NCBI GenBank assembly: GCA_051162045.1
Contig: JBISDI010000022.1
Strand: one strand, 5' to 3'
From: Anaerozeibacter quisquiliarum
Lineage (GTDB): Bacteria > Bacillota > Clostridia > Christensenellales > Aristaeellaceae
DNA: 64,000 bases
Positions 25,613 to 34,474 of this stretch are shown piece by piece. The notes under the pieces are model-generated. The model ran no database searches. It saw only the letters and a list, made by a program, of their open reading frames with translations, and had not been told where the DNA came from. Each line of letters opens with the position of its first letter. The first letter of the stretch is position 1. Made by a program: the position numbers and the translations under genes.

Positions 25613-26479
25613 ATGGCGAGGCGAAAGGGGAAGGGCGCGCACCCGCAAGTTCGGCTGCTGCCGGGCTACATCATCCTCACGCTGTGGGTGCTGTTCACCT
25701 TCGTGCTGGTGGGCTGGATCTTTGCGGCCAGCTTTTCGACCACCAGGGAGATCTTCAAGGGCGGCGCGCTGCGCTTCAAGACCGGGCTGCACTTTGAGAA
25801 CTACATCAAGGCCTGGACCAGCCAAAACGTGTCGGTGTTCTTCACCAACTCGCTGGCCTACTCGACGGTCGCGTCGGTGCTGCTGATCCTCGTGGCCGCG
25901 CCGGCCGCCTACGCGCTGTCGCGGTTCCGGTTCTTCGCAAACCGCGCGATCCAAAGCGGTTTTGTGGCGGCGATGGGCGTGCCGGTGGTGATGATTATCC
26001 TGCCGCTGTTCGGCATGGTGTCGCGGATGCAGCTGCTCCAGCGGGACATCACCGTGCGGCTGCTGATGGTGTTTCTGTACGTGGGCATCAACGTGCCCTA
26101 CTCGACGATCTTCCTGCTGGCCTTCTTTTCGAACCTGTCGCGCTCCTACGAGGAGGCCGCGGCGATCGACGGCTGTTCGCCGATTGCAACGTTCTGGAAG
26201 ATCATGCTGCCGCTGGCGCAGCCGGGCATCATCACGGTGTCGATCTTCAACTTCATCAACATCTGGAACGAGTACTTCATGTCGCTGATCTTCGCCAATT
26301 CCGACGCGCAGCGGCCGGTGGCGGTGGGGCTGTACTCGATGATCAACTCGATGAAGTACACCGGCGACTGGGCCGGCATGTTCGCGGCGGTCATCATCGT
26401 GTTTTTGCCCACGTTCCTTTTATACATCTTCCTGTCCGAGAAAATCATCGCCGGCGTCACCGGCGGCATCAAGGGGTAG
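25613..26479 (+). CDS. Sugar ABC transporter permease (MalG/UgpE type)
   Basis: 288 residues starting MARRKGKGAHPQ; the longer open frame upstream overlaps the first permease and lacks a ribosome site. Six helices, and the EAA loop SYEEAAAIDGCSPIATFWKIMLPLAQPG. The N-terminal FVLVGWIFAASFSTTREIFKGG and the C-terminal SEKIIAGVTGGIKG are the usual signatures of the second CUT1 permease. It forms the translocation pore together with the preceding gene product. Confidence 0.92.
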   Translation: MARRKGKGAHPQVRLLPGYIILTLWVLFTFVLVGWIFAASFSTTREIFKGGALRFKTGLHFENYIKAWTSQNVSVFFTNSLAYSTVASVLLILVAAPAAYALSRFRFFANRAIQSGFVAAMGVPVVMIILPLFGMVSRMQLLQRDITVRLLMVFLYVGINVPYSTIFLLAFFSNLSRSYEEAAAIDGCSPIATFWKIMLPLAQPGIITVSIFNFINIWNEYFMSLIFANSDAQRPVAVGLYSMINSMKYTGDWAGMFAAVIIVFLPTFLLYIFLSEKIIAGVTGGIKG

Positions 26480-26486
26480 AACAGAA

Positions 26487-28472
26487 ATGCGCATTGAGAA
26501 AACGCAATTGATATTACCCGCCGCGCGCGTGCTGGGCGCCTCTCCCTTGCCGGCCTTCCGCGCGGCCGAGGACAAGCCGATTTTGGACGGGGGCCTGCTG
26601 GCCGGGGAGACGCCCGGCTTTGCCAGGGACACCGGGTTCCGGGTGCTGCCCTACGCCATGCAGGACGTCTACGATCCGATCCCCGAGGAGCGCGCGGTGC
26701 CCTCCGTCGAAATGGAAAACGACCGCCTGAAGGCCGTATTCCTGCCCGGCCTCGGCGGGCGGCTGTATTCGCTGTTCGACAAGCGGGCAGGGCGGGAGCT
26801 GCTGTTTTGCAACCCGGTGATCAAGATGGGCAATCTCGCGCTGCGCAACGCCTGGTTCTCGGGCGGCGTCGAGTGGAACCTGGGCCACTTCGGGCATACT
26901 CCGTTCACCTGCGAGGATGTGTTCTTCGCCGAGTGCGAGGCGGACGGGCAGCGGTTTGTGCGCATGTACGTCTACGAGCGGATGAAGCGGCTGACGTTCC
27001 AGATTGACTTCCACCTAGACGACGGCGCGCCCCATCTGACCGCCCACATGCGCGTCTACAACCGTGGGCCCGAGGCCGCGCCGCTGTTTTTGTGGACCAA
27101 CGCCGCCGTGCCGGAGGATAAGGGCCTGCGCATATTCTCGGGCACCGACCAGGTGATCGTCCAGGCCGAGAGCGAAACGCCCGGCGAGAGCCGCTTCCTG
27201 CACGCCGCGCTGCCCTTTCCGTTCCCCGACGGCGTAGACCATACCCATCCGGCGCGCATTCCCCACGCGGAAGAATACTTTTTTCAGAACCCGGCCGACG
27301 CGCGCCATGCGTTCGAGAGCGCGCTTTACGCGGACGGGCGGATCACCTACGAGCGCTCGACCGGCAACTATCCCTACCGCAAGCTGTTCTGCTGGGGCGG
27401 ACACGCGGGCGGCAAGCGCTGGCAGGAGCACCTGTCTCGGCCGGGCGAGGGCGCATACGTCGAGATCCAGGCCGGCTGCTGGCGCACGCAGCAGCACGCG
27501 GGCACGATCGGCGCGGGGGAGACGTTCACGCTGACGCAGATGTTCGGCGGCGCGCGCGCGCCCTATGAGCGCTTTTCGGGGCCGTACCACCGGGCGCGCG
27601 AGGCCATGCAGGCGCTGATCGACGACTGCCTGCCGGCGGAAGCGGTGGAGCGCGAGCACGCGCGCTGCGAGCGGTACGCAACCGTCCCGGTGACGCGCAT
27701 CCTGCACGAGGGCACCGGCTGGGGCGCGCTGGAGAAGATGCGCTCGCCGGGCGCGCTGCCCGAGCACCTGGACTTCCCGGCGCATACGATCGGGCCCGAG
27801 CAAGCGCCCTGGGCGGCGCTGCTCAGGGGCGAGCGCTTCCCCGGCGCGGACAGCTTCATGACCGCGCCCGAATGGCTGCGGGTTTGTCAGGCGGCGCTGG
27901 CCGAGCGGCCGGACGACGCGCAGCTTTGGACGCACGCGGGCAACGCGCTGTACGAAAACGGGGATTGGGCGGGGGCGAAGGCCGCGTGGAGCCGGGCCGC
28001 CGAGCTTGCGGAGGCGCCGCTGGCGCTGCGGAATCTGTCGTTCGCGGCGGCGCGGGACGGCGACCGCGAGGCGGCGCTTGCCTTCATGGAGCGCGCCGTG
28101 AACGCGCTCGCCGAGCCTGAACGGGCCTACGCCGAGGAATACCTCGCGCTGCTCAACGACGCCGGGCAGTACGCGAAGGCATGGGCGTTCTACCGGGGAT
28201 TGCCGGAAGCGTTGCAGGCGGGCGAGCGGATGTCGATCAACGCCTCGTTCGCCGCGCTCGAAATGGGCGAGGACGCATTCCTGGACCGCCAATTCGCGCG
28301 CACCTTCTCGGTGGTCAAGGAGGGCGAGCTTGCCTTTATCGCTCTGTGGTTCAGGCGCGAGGCGCTGCGCGCGGCCAAGGCGCGGGGGATTGCGTATACG
28401 CCGGCGCTGCTCGAAGAGGTCAGGCGCACCGCGAAGCTGCCGCGTAACCTCGATTTCCGGATGCTTTCTTAA
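26487..28472 (+). CDS. DUF5107-domain protein with C-terminal TPR-like repeats
   Basis: 661 residues, no signal peptide. Residues about 55-370 match the DUF5107 plan (NDRLKAVFLPGLGGRLYSLFDK, NAWFSGGVEWNLGHFGHTPFTC, LFLWTNAAVPEDKGLRIF), a galactose-mutarotase/glycosidase-like supersandwich associated with carbohydrate handling. About 450-640 are helical, TPR-like (WTHAGNALYENGDWAGAKAAWSRA, ALRNLSFAAARDGDREAALAFM). Known DUF5107 proteins are often longer (near 1000 residues), so this is a compact form. It sits in an importer operon 8 bp after the permease, suggesting action on the imported sugar in the cytoplasm. Catalytic residues are not known to me. Confidence 0.75.
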   Translation: MRIEKTQLILPAARVLGASPLPAFRAAEDKPILDGGLLAGETPGFARDTGFRVLPYAMQDVYDPIPEERAVPSVEMENDRLKAVFLPGLGGRLYSLFDKRAGRELLFCNPVIKMGNLALRNAWFSGGVEWNLGHFGHTPFTCEDVFFAECEADGQRFVRMYVYERMKRLTFQIDFHLDDGAPHLTAHMRVYNRGPEAAPLFLWTNAAVPEDKGLRIFSGTDQVIVQAESETPGESRFLHAALPFPFPDGVDHTHPARIPHAEEYFFQNPADARHAFESALYADGRITYERSTGNYPYRKLFCWGGHAGGKRWQEHLSRPGEGAYVEIQAGCWRTQQHAGTIGAGETFTLTQMFGGARAPYERFSGPYHRAREAMQALIDDCLPAEAVEREHARCERYATVPVTRILHEGTGWGALEKMRSPGALPEHLDFPAHTIGPEQAPWAALLRGERFPGADSFMTAPEWLRVCQAALAERPDDAQLWTHAGNALYENGDWAGAKAAWSRAAELAEAPLALRNLSFAAARDGDREAALAFMERAVNALAEPERAYAEEYLALLNDAGQYAKAWAFYRGLPEALQAGERMSINASFAALEMGEDAFLDRQFARTFSVVKEGELAFIALWFRREALRAAKARGIAYTPALLEEVRRTAKLPRNLDFRMLS

Positions 28473-28487
28473 TCGAAGGAGACCAAT

Positions 28488-29561
28488 ATGCTACAAGCCG
28501 CTTATGAATTCGCGCTGGACGGCGCGCCGGTATCCTGCGCGCGCTACGGCAACGGACACATCAACGAGACCTACCTTCTGGTGACCGCCGATCGCCGCTA
28601 CATCCTGCAGAAGATCAACCGGCACGTGTTCCGCGACGTGCCCGCGCTGATGCGCAACATCGCGCTGGTCACGCGCCACCTGGAGCGCCTGGAGAGCGAC
28701 CCGCGCCGCGCGCTGACGCTGATCGAAACGCGCGATGGCCGGGATTATCTGACCGACGAGAACGGCGATTGCTGGCGTGTCTACGCATTTATCGAGGGCG
28801 GCGTATGCCTCGAGCAGGCGGCGGATGAGCGCGACTTTCTGCAAAGCGGCGTGGCGTTCGGGCGGTTCCAGAAGCGCCTTTCGGACTTCCCGGCGGACAG
28901 CCTGTCCGAGACCATCCCGCGCTTTCACGACACCGTGAACCGCCTGGGGCTGCTGCGCGAGGCCGTCGAATCCAACGCGCATAAGCGGCTCGAGGGCACG
29001 CGCGCCGAGCTGGAGTTCGCGCTCGAGCGGGCGGGACAGGCCGGCGCGATGCTGGATATGTTGAAGAGGGGCGCGCTTAAGCTACGCGTGACCCACAACG
29101 ACACCAAGCTCAACAACGTGATGCTGGATGAGGACACCCTTGAGCCGCTGTGTGTGATCGACCTGGACACGGTGATGCCGGGCCTCGCGGGTAACGACTT
29201 CGGCGATTCGATCCGCTTCGGCGCGTCGACCGCGACCGAGGACGAGCGGGACCTGTCGAAGGTGCGGCTGTCGCTTCCGCACTACCGCGCCTACGCGCGG
29301 GGCTTTTTGAGCGCCTGCGGCGACAGTTTGACCCAAGCCGAGATCGACACGCTGCCGCTGGGCGCGAAGCTGATGACGTTCGAGTGCGGCATCCGCTTTT
29401 TGACCGATCACCTGGCGGGCGACGTGTACTACCGCATCCACCGCCCGGCGCACAACCTCGACCGCTGCCGCACGCAGTTCAAGCTGGTCGCGGATATGGA
29501 GAAAAAGTGGGACGCAATGCGCGAAATCACCGCGCAGGAGGCTGAAGGAACCGGCATTTGA
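28488..29561 (+). CDS. Aminoglycoside-phosphotransferase-fold sugar kinase, NahK-like
   Basis: 357 residues with AAGGAGA upstream. The opening YGNGHINETYLL and YILQKINRHVFRDVPALMRNI are characteristic of N-acetylhexosamine 1-kinase (NahK) and close relatives. The catalytic loop reads RVTHNDTKLNNVML (H-N-D-x-K-x-N-N) and the metal-binding segment CVIDLDTVMPGL. NahK phosphorylates C1 of GlcNAc/GalNAc in the lacto-N-biose/galacto-N-biose pathway of bifidobacteria. The operon lacks lacto-N-biose phosphorylase, but the DUF5107 protein upstream could release the sugar. Kinase assignment is firm; the exact sugar is inference. Confidence 0.82.
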   Translation: MLQAAYEFALDGAPVSCARYGNGHINETYLLVTADRRYILQKINRHVFRDVPALMRNIALVTRHLERLESDPRRALTLIETRDGRDYLTDENGDCWRVYAFIEGGVCLEQAADERDFLQSGVAFGRFQKRLSDFPADSLSETIPRFHDTVNRLGLLREAVESNAHKRLEGTRAELEFALERAGQAGAMLDMLKRGALKLRVTHNDTKLNNVMLDEDTLEPLCVIDLDTVMPGLAGNDFGDSIRFGASTATEDERDLSKVRLSLPHYRAYARGFLSACGDSLTQAEIDTLPLGAKLMTFECGIRFLTDHLAGDVYYRIHRPAHNLDRCRTQFKLVADMEKKWDAMREITAQEAEGTGI

Positions 29562-29579
29562 CGGGCGGCTCCCCCCATT

Positions 29580-29595
29580 CCCCTCCTTGGAGGGG
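29580..29595. repeat. Short palindromic repeat CCCCTCCTTGGAGGGG
   Basis: A solitary copy of the palindrome that forms the core of the larger intergenic repeats at 2088 and 24587, placed 18 bp after the kinase stop codon. Confidence 0.6.
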
Positions 29596-29649
29596 AATTT
29601 TTCCGGCGCGGCCCTGCCCATCGGCGCAAATGTCAATCGCGCAAATTCA

Positions 29650-29678
29650 TTGCCAAACCGCTCCTGATCTGTTATAAT
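29650..29678 (+). promoter_or_regulatory. SigA promoter for the CofE-like gene
   Basis: TTGCCA (29650-29655), 17-bp spacer, TATAAT (29673-29678), about 72 bp before the GTG start. Confidence 0.65.
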
Positions 29679-29750
29679 ATCATCCGGCGTTTATGATGCC
29701 ATAACAGAATCCGGCGGGCGACCGCCGGTCGACGTGCAAAGGAGCATCTT

Positions 29751-30941
29751 GTGGAGAGATTGACAGGCACCGTGGCGAGGGGGATTCGAACCCCCATCAT
29801 CCGCGAGGGGGACGACATCGCTGAGATCGTGGTGCGCAGCGTGCTGGACGCCGCGCGCGCCGAGCGGTTTGCATTGAACGACCGCGACGTGGTCGCGGTG
29901 ACCGAGGCCGTGGTCGCCCGGGCGCAGGGCAACTACGCCACGACCGATCAGATTGCCGGGGACGTCCGCGCCAAGTTCGGCGACCGGACCGTCGGCCTGA
30001 TCTTCCCGATCCTGAGCCGCAACCGCTTCGCGGTCTGCCTCAAGGGCATTGCGGCGGGCGTCAAAAAGGTCGTGCTGATGCTCAGCTACCCGTCGGACGA
30101 GGTGGGCAACCACCTGATCGATCCCGACATGCTCGACGAAGCGGGGATCAACCCGTGGACCGACGTGCTCAGCGAGGAACGCTACCGCGCGCTGTTCGGC
30201 TATTACAAGCACCCGTTCACCGGGGTGGACTATGTCGAATACTACAAGGGGCTGATCGAGGCCGCGGGCTGCGAGGCGGAGGTGGTGTTCGCCAACGACT
30301 GCCGCGCCATCCTGAATTATACAAAGTCGGTGCTCTGCTGCGACATCCACAGCCGGGCGCGCTCGCGCAGGCTGCTCACCGCGGCGGGCGCCGAGACGGT
30401 GTATTGCCTGTCCGACATCCTGACCGCGCCGATAGGCGGCAGCGGCTTTAATGAACATTACGGCCTGCTGGGCTCGAACAAGGCGACCGAGCAGTCCGTC
30501 AAGCTGTTCCCGCGCGACTGCATGCCGGTGGTCGAGCGGATTCAGCAGGGGCTGCTGGGCGCGACCGGCAAGGCGGTCGAGGTGATGGTCTACGGCGACG
30601 GCGCGTTCAAGGACCCGGTGGGCAAGATTTGGGAACTGGCCGACCCGGTGGTCTCGCCCGCCTACACCGCGGGACTGGAAGGCCAGCCCAGCGAGGTCAA
30701 GCTCAAGTACCTGGCCGACAACGAGTTCAAACACCTGTCCGGCGAGGCGCTCAAGGCCGCGATTTCGGACTACATCCGCAACAAGCAGGCCGACCTCGTG
30801 GGCAGCATGGCGTCCCAGGGCACCACGCCGCGCCGGCTGACCGACCTGATCGGCTCGCTCTGCGACCTGACCTCGGGCAGCGGCGACAAGGGCACCCCGG
30901 TCGTGCTGGTGCAGGGCTATTTCGACAACTACGCCGAATAG
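29751..30941 (+). CDS. Coenzyme F420-0:L-glutamate ligase family (CofE-like) protein
   Basis: 396 residues from a GTG start; AAAGGAGC lies about six bases upstream. Family signatures are GIRTPIIREGDDIAEIV at the N terminus, DRDVVAVTEAVVARAQGNYAT, IFPILSRNRFAVCLKGIA, and VMVYGDGAFKDPVGKIWELADP. CofE adds gamma-glutamyl residues to F420-0, but Clostridia generally do not make F420 and no other F420 gene is nearby. In this lineage CofE-like proteins may therefore ligate glutamate to another acceptor. It is monocistronic with its own promoter and a strong terminator. The TPIIREGDD stretch coincidentally resembles an inverted tRNA T-arm at DNA level. Confidence 0.8.
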   Translation: MERLTGTVARGIRTPIIREGDDIAEIVVRSVLDAARAERFALNDRDVVAVTEAVVARAQGNYATTDQIAGDVRAKFGDRTVGLIFPILSRNRFAVCLKGIAAGVKKVVLMLSYPSDEVGNHLIDPDMLDEAGINPWTDVLSEERYRALFGYYKHPFTGVDYVEYYKGLIEAAGCEAEVVFANDCRAILNYTKSVLCCDIHSRARSRRLLTAAGAETVYCLSDILTAPIGGSGFNEHYGLLGSNKATEQSVKLFPRDCMPVVERIQQGLLGATGKAVEVMVYGDGAFKDPVGKIWELADPVVSPAYTAGLEGQPSEVKLKYLADNEFKHLSGEALKAAISDYIRNKQADLVGSMASQGTTPRRLTDLIGSLCDLTSGSGDKGTPVVLVQGYFDNYAE

Positions 30942-30955
30942 GATATGCAAAAGGA

Positions 30956-30998
30956 GCCGCGGCGAGCGTATGATACCCGCTCGCCGCGGCCCCTTTTT
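30956..30998. terminator. Strong bidirectional intrinsic terminator
   Basis: GCCGCGGCGAGCG pairs with its exact complement across a 9-nt loop, with TTTTT after it on the plus strand and AAAA before it. It therefore serves the CofE-like gene and the convergent exporter operon. Confidence 0.85.
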
Positions 30999-31027
30999 GC
31001 GCGGATGATCGCGCGATCATGCGCCGG

Positions 31028-32128
31028 TCAGTCCCAGTACCCGGTCACGTGCATCCCGATCATCAGGTCGTCGGACTTTTCAAACGACACCTCGACGAGA
31101 AACTTGGTGGTGTCCAGCACCACCCGCCCGACCGGGCGGATCTCCCGCACGGTGCCTGCGCGCTCCTGCGCGTAGGCGTCCACATGGACGCGCACGTTGT
31201 CGCCGACGCGCACCTTGGCGATGTCCAGCTCGTCGACCTCCAGCACGGCCGTCAGCGCGTCCGCCGGCCACAGGGTCATGACCGCCTGCCCCTGCCGAAC
31301 GAACTGGCCCGCTCCGACCAGCGCCTCTCCGATCACGCCCGAGCGCGGGAAGCGCACCTCCGGCTGCGCCTGTGCGCCGGCGCCGTAGCGCGCGTCTGCG
31401 CCGTCCAGGATGAACAGCGGCTGGCCGCGCACCACCTTTTCACCCTCCGAAACCAGCACCGACGCCACGACGCCCTCGCCCACCGCGGGCAGCGCGCCCG
31501 CGCGCACGATCTTGCCGCTGCCGATCTGATCCGCGCTGGCGTTGTCCTTGCTGGTGCCAAGGTATACCTTGACGCTGTCTTCAAACTCAAAATCGCCCTG
31601 CTCGATCTCCAGCACGAATTCCTTGCCGTTCACGGAGATGACCGAACCCTCGCCGCGCACCTTGTCGTCGCCCGTGCCGTGCTGAACGCGCAGCACCTGG
31701 CCCACGCGCACGTCGCGGGTCTCTTCCTTGTCCGAGGTCGAGGTGATCGAAGCCTCGATGTGCCATACGTCTTCCCGCTCGACGTAGCACAGCGCGCCGT
31801 ACTGCGCGCGAACGCTCGCGGCCAGGTCGCCCGGCTTCGCGCGCAGGCCGACGATCGCGCCGCCCAAGGGGGCGATTACCTGCGTCGGACGAATCGGGAA
31901 CGCCAGATCGCCCTCAGCCACCCGATCGCCCGGGATCCAGGCGAAATCTTCGACCTGACCGCCCATCGGCGCGAGCACCGTGACGGGGTCGGGCGCTTCG
32001 ACGACGCCCTTGGCGGAAAAGCCCGATTGCGCGGGCACAGCGCCCTCGGCGAGCGCGGAGCCGCCCATAAGCACCGTAAAGATCAGAAGAGCCGCCAGCG
32101 ACAAAAGGTTTTTCGCAAATGCACGCAT
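31028..32128 (-). CDS. Membrane-fusion/adaptor protein of a MacAB-type ABC exporter (HlyD-like)
   Basis: 366 residues with an AAAGGAGA ribosome site. The signal peptide (LLSLAALLIFTVLMGGSALA) is followed by a lipoyl/barrel-sandwich region (VLAPMGGQVEDFAWIPGDRVAEGD) and a beta-barrel end (LEVDELDIAKVRVGDNVRVHVDAYAQERAGTVREI). The coiled-coil hairpin seen in Gram-negative adaptors is short or missing. It is the last gene of a tetR-ATPase-permease-adaptor operon. Its presence extends transport beyond the cytoplasmic membrane or assists substrate release at the cell surface. Confidence 0.82.
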   Translation of the reverse strand: MRAFAKNLLSLAALLIFTVLMGGSALAEGAVPAQSGFSAKGVVEAPDPVTVLAPMGGQVEDFAWIPGDRVAEGDLAFPIRPTQVIAPLGGAIVGLRAKPGDLAASVRAQYGALCYVEREDVWHIEASITSTSDKEETRDVRVGQVLRVQHGTGDDKVRGEGSVISVNGKEFVLEIEQGDFEFEDSVKVYLGTSKDNASADQIGSGKIVRAGALPAVGEGVVASVLVSEGEKVVRGQPLFILDGADARYGAGAQAQPEVRFPRSGVIGEALVGAGQFVRQGQAVMTLWPADALTAVLEVDELDIAKVRVGDNVRVHVDAYAQERAGTVREIRPVGRVVLDTTKFLVEVSFEKSDDLMIGMHVTGYWD

Positions 32129-32143
32129 ATGTCTATCTCCTTT

Positions 32144-34474
32144 TCATTCCACGCTCTTGAGCGCTTCGACCATGTCGATCCGCCTGAATTTCGAGCCCAG
32201 CATCCAGTTGACCATCAGCGCGAAGGCAATGGTGATACAGGTGGTGTACAGCCAGCTTGGGACGCTCAAATGGGGCACGAACTGAATGGTATTCGGCAGC
32301 CCGTAGGTGAGCAGCACCTCCAGCAAGAACGGCCCCAGCACCAGGCCCAGCGGCAGTCCCATCATCGTAATGACGATGTTTTCCCGGAGCACCAGCTTCT
32401 TGATCTCCCGCGGCGTAAAGCCGAGCACCTTGAGCGTCGCCAGCTCGCGTATTCGCTCGGAAAAATTGAGCTGTCCCAGATTGTAAAACACCAGCAACTC
32501 CAGCACGCCCGAAAACACCACGAGCAGCAGCACGACCACGTTCATAATCGCAAGCGTCGCCTGCCCGGTATCCCGCTCCTCGCTCAGCGTGCGCGCCTTG
32601 ATTACGCCGTCCATGTCCTTCGCGGCGTCGAGCTTCAGCCCGTCCCCGCGCAGCAGCGCGGCCGTGGGCGTAAAGGGTTTGAGATTCAGCTTCTCCCAGG
32701 CGCTGCGCGTCATGTAGACGCCCTGATCGAGCTGCAGGTCCACAATCCGCGCGATCTGCGCCGCAACCGCGCGGCCGCCGGGCATGCGCATGCGCAGCTC
32801 GTCGCTTAGCGTCAGCCCATAGTCCTCCGCCGCCTTGCGCGTCAGCGCGGCCCCCTCGGGCGGCAGGGTCACGCGCGCGCCCGACCCGTCGCTCAAGCGG
32901 ATCATATCGTGGCCGTCGGAGAGCACATAGATATGCTTCACCCGCCACGTCCCCTCGACGAAGATCTCGGCGCTCTCGATCATTTGCGCCTCGCATTCGG
33001 CCGCGCCGGCGCGCAGCGCCACGCTTTGGGCATAGTTCACGGGGGCGTCGTCTTCCAGATTTACACGAGCGTCGTAGTGCATGGTGCGCGTGTAGTGATT
33101 GACCAGGACGTAATCGACGGAATCGCGCAGGCCGAAGCCGGCCAACATCAGCGCCGAGCAGCCCAGCGCGCCGATCAGGCCCATCAAGAACCGAACCGGA
33201 TTGCGGAACATGTTGCGCAGGATCATCTTTTCGCTGAACGGCACGCGCCGCCAGAGCGCGCGCATGTTCTCCAGAAAGATACGCTTTCCCCTGCCGGGCG
33301 GCTTGGGCCGCAGGAGCGACGCCGGGGCCTGCGAAAGCGCGGCGCGCGCGCTCAGTATGCTGGCGCCGCCGGTGACGGCCATGAGCACGAGGGCCACCGC
33401 CAATAAGACGAGGGGGGACATGTAGGGCACCGCGTCCGGCAGCGCATACGTCGAATTGATGAAGCTCATCAAGATCGGGGCGATGGCGTAGCGCGCGCCC
33501 GCAAAGCCGACCAGCGACCCCAGCACCGCGATCAGCAGCCCATAGCCGGCGTAATGCCACGTCAGATCGCGCCGGCCATAGCCCATGGCGAACAGCGAGC
33601 CGATTTGAAGGCGCTGGCTCTCCACGAGCCGGTTCATCGTCGTCCAGGTGATCAGCGCGGCGATGACGAAGAACACGAGCGGGAAGATGACGCCCATCGC
33701 GCGAATCTGCTGTGCCTGCTCCATGGCCATCTTGATGCCGAACACGTCGTCCCGCTCGATCACCACGGTCTGACGGTCGGCGAGCAGCGAGCGAATGGAC
33801 GCCTTGACGACGCCGAGGTCCGCCTGCTCGGCGATCGTCAGGGCAATCTCCGAAAACGGGAGAAAGCTCAGGGTGTCCCGCGGCACATAGGCGTATCCCT
33901 TTTTCAGCGGCGAGGGCGCGAGTTCGTCGCCGTCGCTGGCCACGACAAACTCCGGCATTGCGCCGAGGCCGGCGATCTTAAGCTCGAGCACCCGATCCCC
34001 CTGGGAGAGCCGCAGCGTATCGCCCGGATTAAGTCCGTGCGCCCGGGCAAACCGCTGCCCCAGCATGCACTCGTTTTTCCCGGAGGGCGGCGAACCCTCG
34101 CGCAAGAGCGGTACGCAGACGGCGGGATCGCCGTCGTTCGTGACCAGCGTCACGTCCGGCTCATCGAGCAGTTCCTTGGCCTCGAACTGCGCCGACGCGC
34201 GCCGCTGCGCCGTGAGGACGCCGGCGATTGCCTCGATGTCGCGCGCGGTGCGGTCGCTCAATTCGCCCCGCACCCACAGGTCGGCCATGTTGCTGCGCTC
34301 AAACTGGCGATCGAGGTCGATCTCGATGCAGCGCCAGGTGGCGTCGATGCCCACGTACAGCATCACCGCCGACGCGCAGATGACCAGAATGGCCAGAAAG
34401 GACTTCCATCCCCCCTTGAGATCGCGCAATTGCTTGCGCAAGAGCGGGGCGGTTTTGCCTCTTTGCTTCACCAC
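32144..34474 (-). CDS. FtsX-family ABC exporter permease (MacB-like, two FtsX domains)
   Basis: 776 residues from a GTG that overlaps the ATPase gene by 7 bp. The first helix (WKSFLAILVICASAVMLYVGI) is followed by a large extracellular domain, two blocks of three helices (about 265-370 and 640-765) and a second extracellular domain. LVESQRLQIGSLFAMGYGRRDL and RIRELATLKVLGFTPREIKKLV are the FtsX-domain motifs. Such permeases act mechanically to extrude lipoproteins or peptides rather than through a classical pore. The substrate is unknown; TetR control suggests response to a toxic compound. Confidence 0.88.
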   Translation of the reverse strand: MVKQRGKTAPLLRKQLRDLKGGWKSFLAILVICASAVMLYVGIDATWRCIEIDLDRQFERSNMADLWVRGELSDRTARDIEAIAGVLTAQRRASAQFEAKELLDEPDVTLVTNDGDPAVCVPLLREGSPPSGKNECMLGQRFARAHGLNPGDTLRLSQGDRVLELKIAGLGAMPEFVVASDGDELAPSPLKKGYAYVPRDTLSFLPFSEIALTIAEQADLGVVKASIRSLLADRQTVVIERDDVFGIKMAMEQAQQIRAMGVIFPLVFFVIAALITWTTMNRLVESQRLQIGSLFAMGYGRRDLTWHYAGYGLLIAVLGSLVGFAGARYAIAPILMSFINSTYALPDAVPYMSPLVLLAVALVLMAVTGGASILSARAALSQAPASLLRPKPPGRGKRIFLENMRALWRRVPFSEKMILRNMFRNPVRFLMGLIGALGCSALMLAGFGLRDSVDYVLVNHYTRTMHYDARVNLEDDAPVNYAQSVALRAGAAECEAQMIESAEIFVEGTWRVKHIYVLSDGHDMIRLSDGSGARVTLPPEGAALTRKAAEDYGLTLSDELRMRMPGGRAVAAQIARIVDLQLDQGVYMTRSAWEKLNLKPFTPTAALLRGDGLKLDAAKDMDGVIKARTLSEERDTGQATLAIMNVVVLLLVVFSGVLELLVFYNLGQLNFSERIRELATLKVLGFTPREIKKLVLRENIVITMMGLPLGLVLGPFLLEVLLTYGLPNTIQFVPHLSVPSWLYTTCITIAFALMVNWMLGSKFRRIDMVEALKSVE

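Noticed and set aside
29766..29800. Possible minus-strand tRNA 3' half (GGGGATTCGAACCCCC resembling a T-arm).
   Set aside because: It lies at the start of the CofE-like gene, where it encodes the conserved GIRTPI motif; no anticodon or D-arm can be folded around it.
31019..32809. 596-codon plus-strand open frame across the adaptor and FtsX-type permease genes.
   Set aside because: Antisense shadow; the opposite strand encodes clear signal peptide, lipoyl and FtsX motifs.
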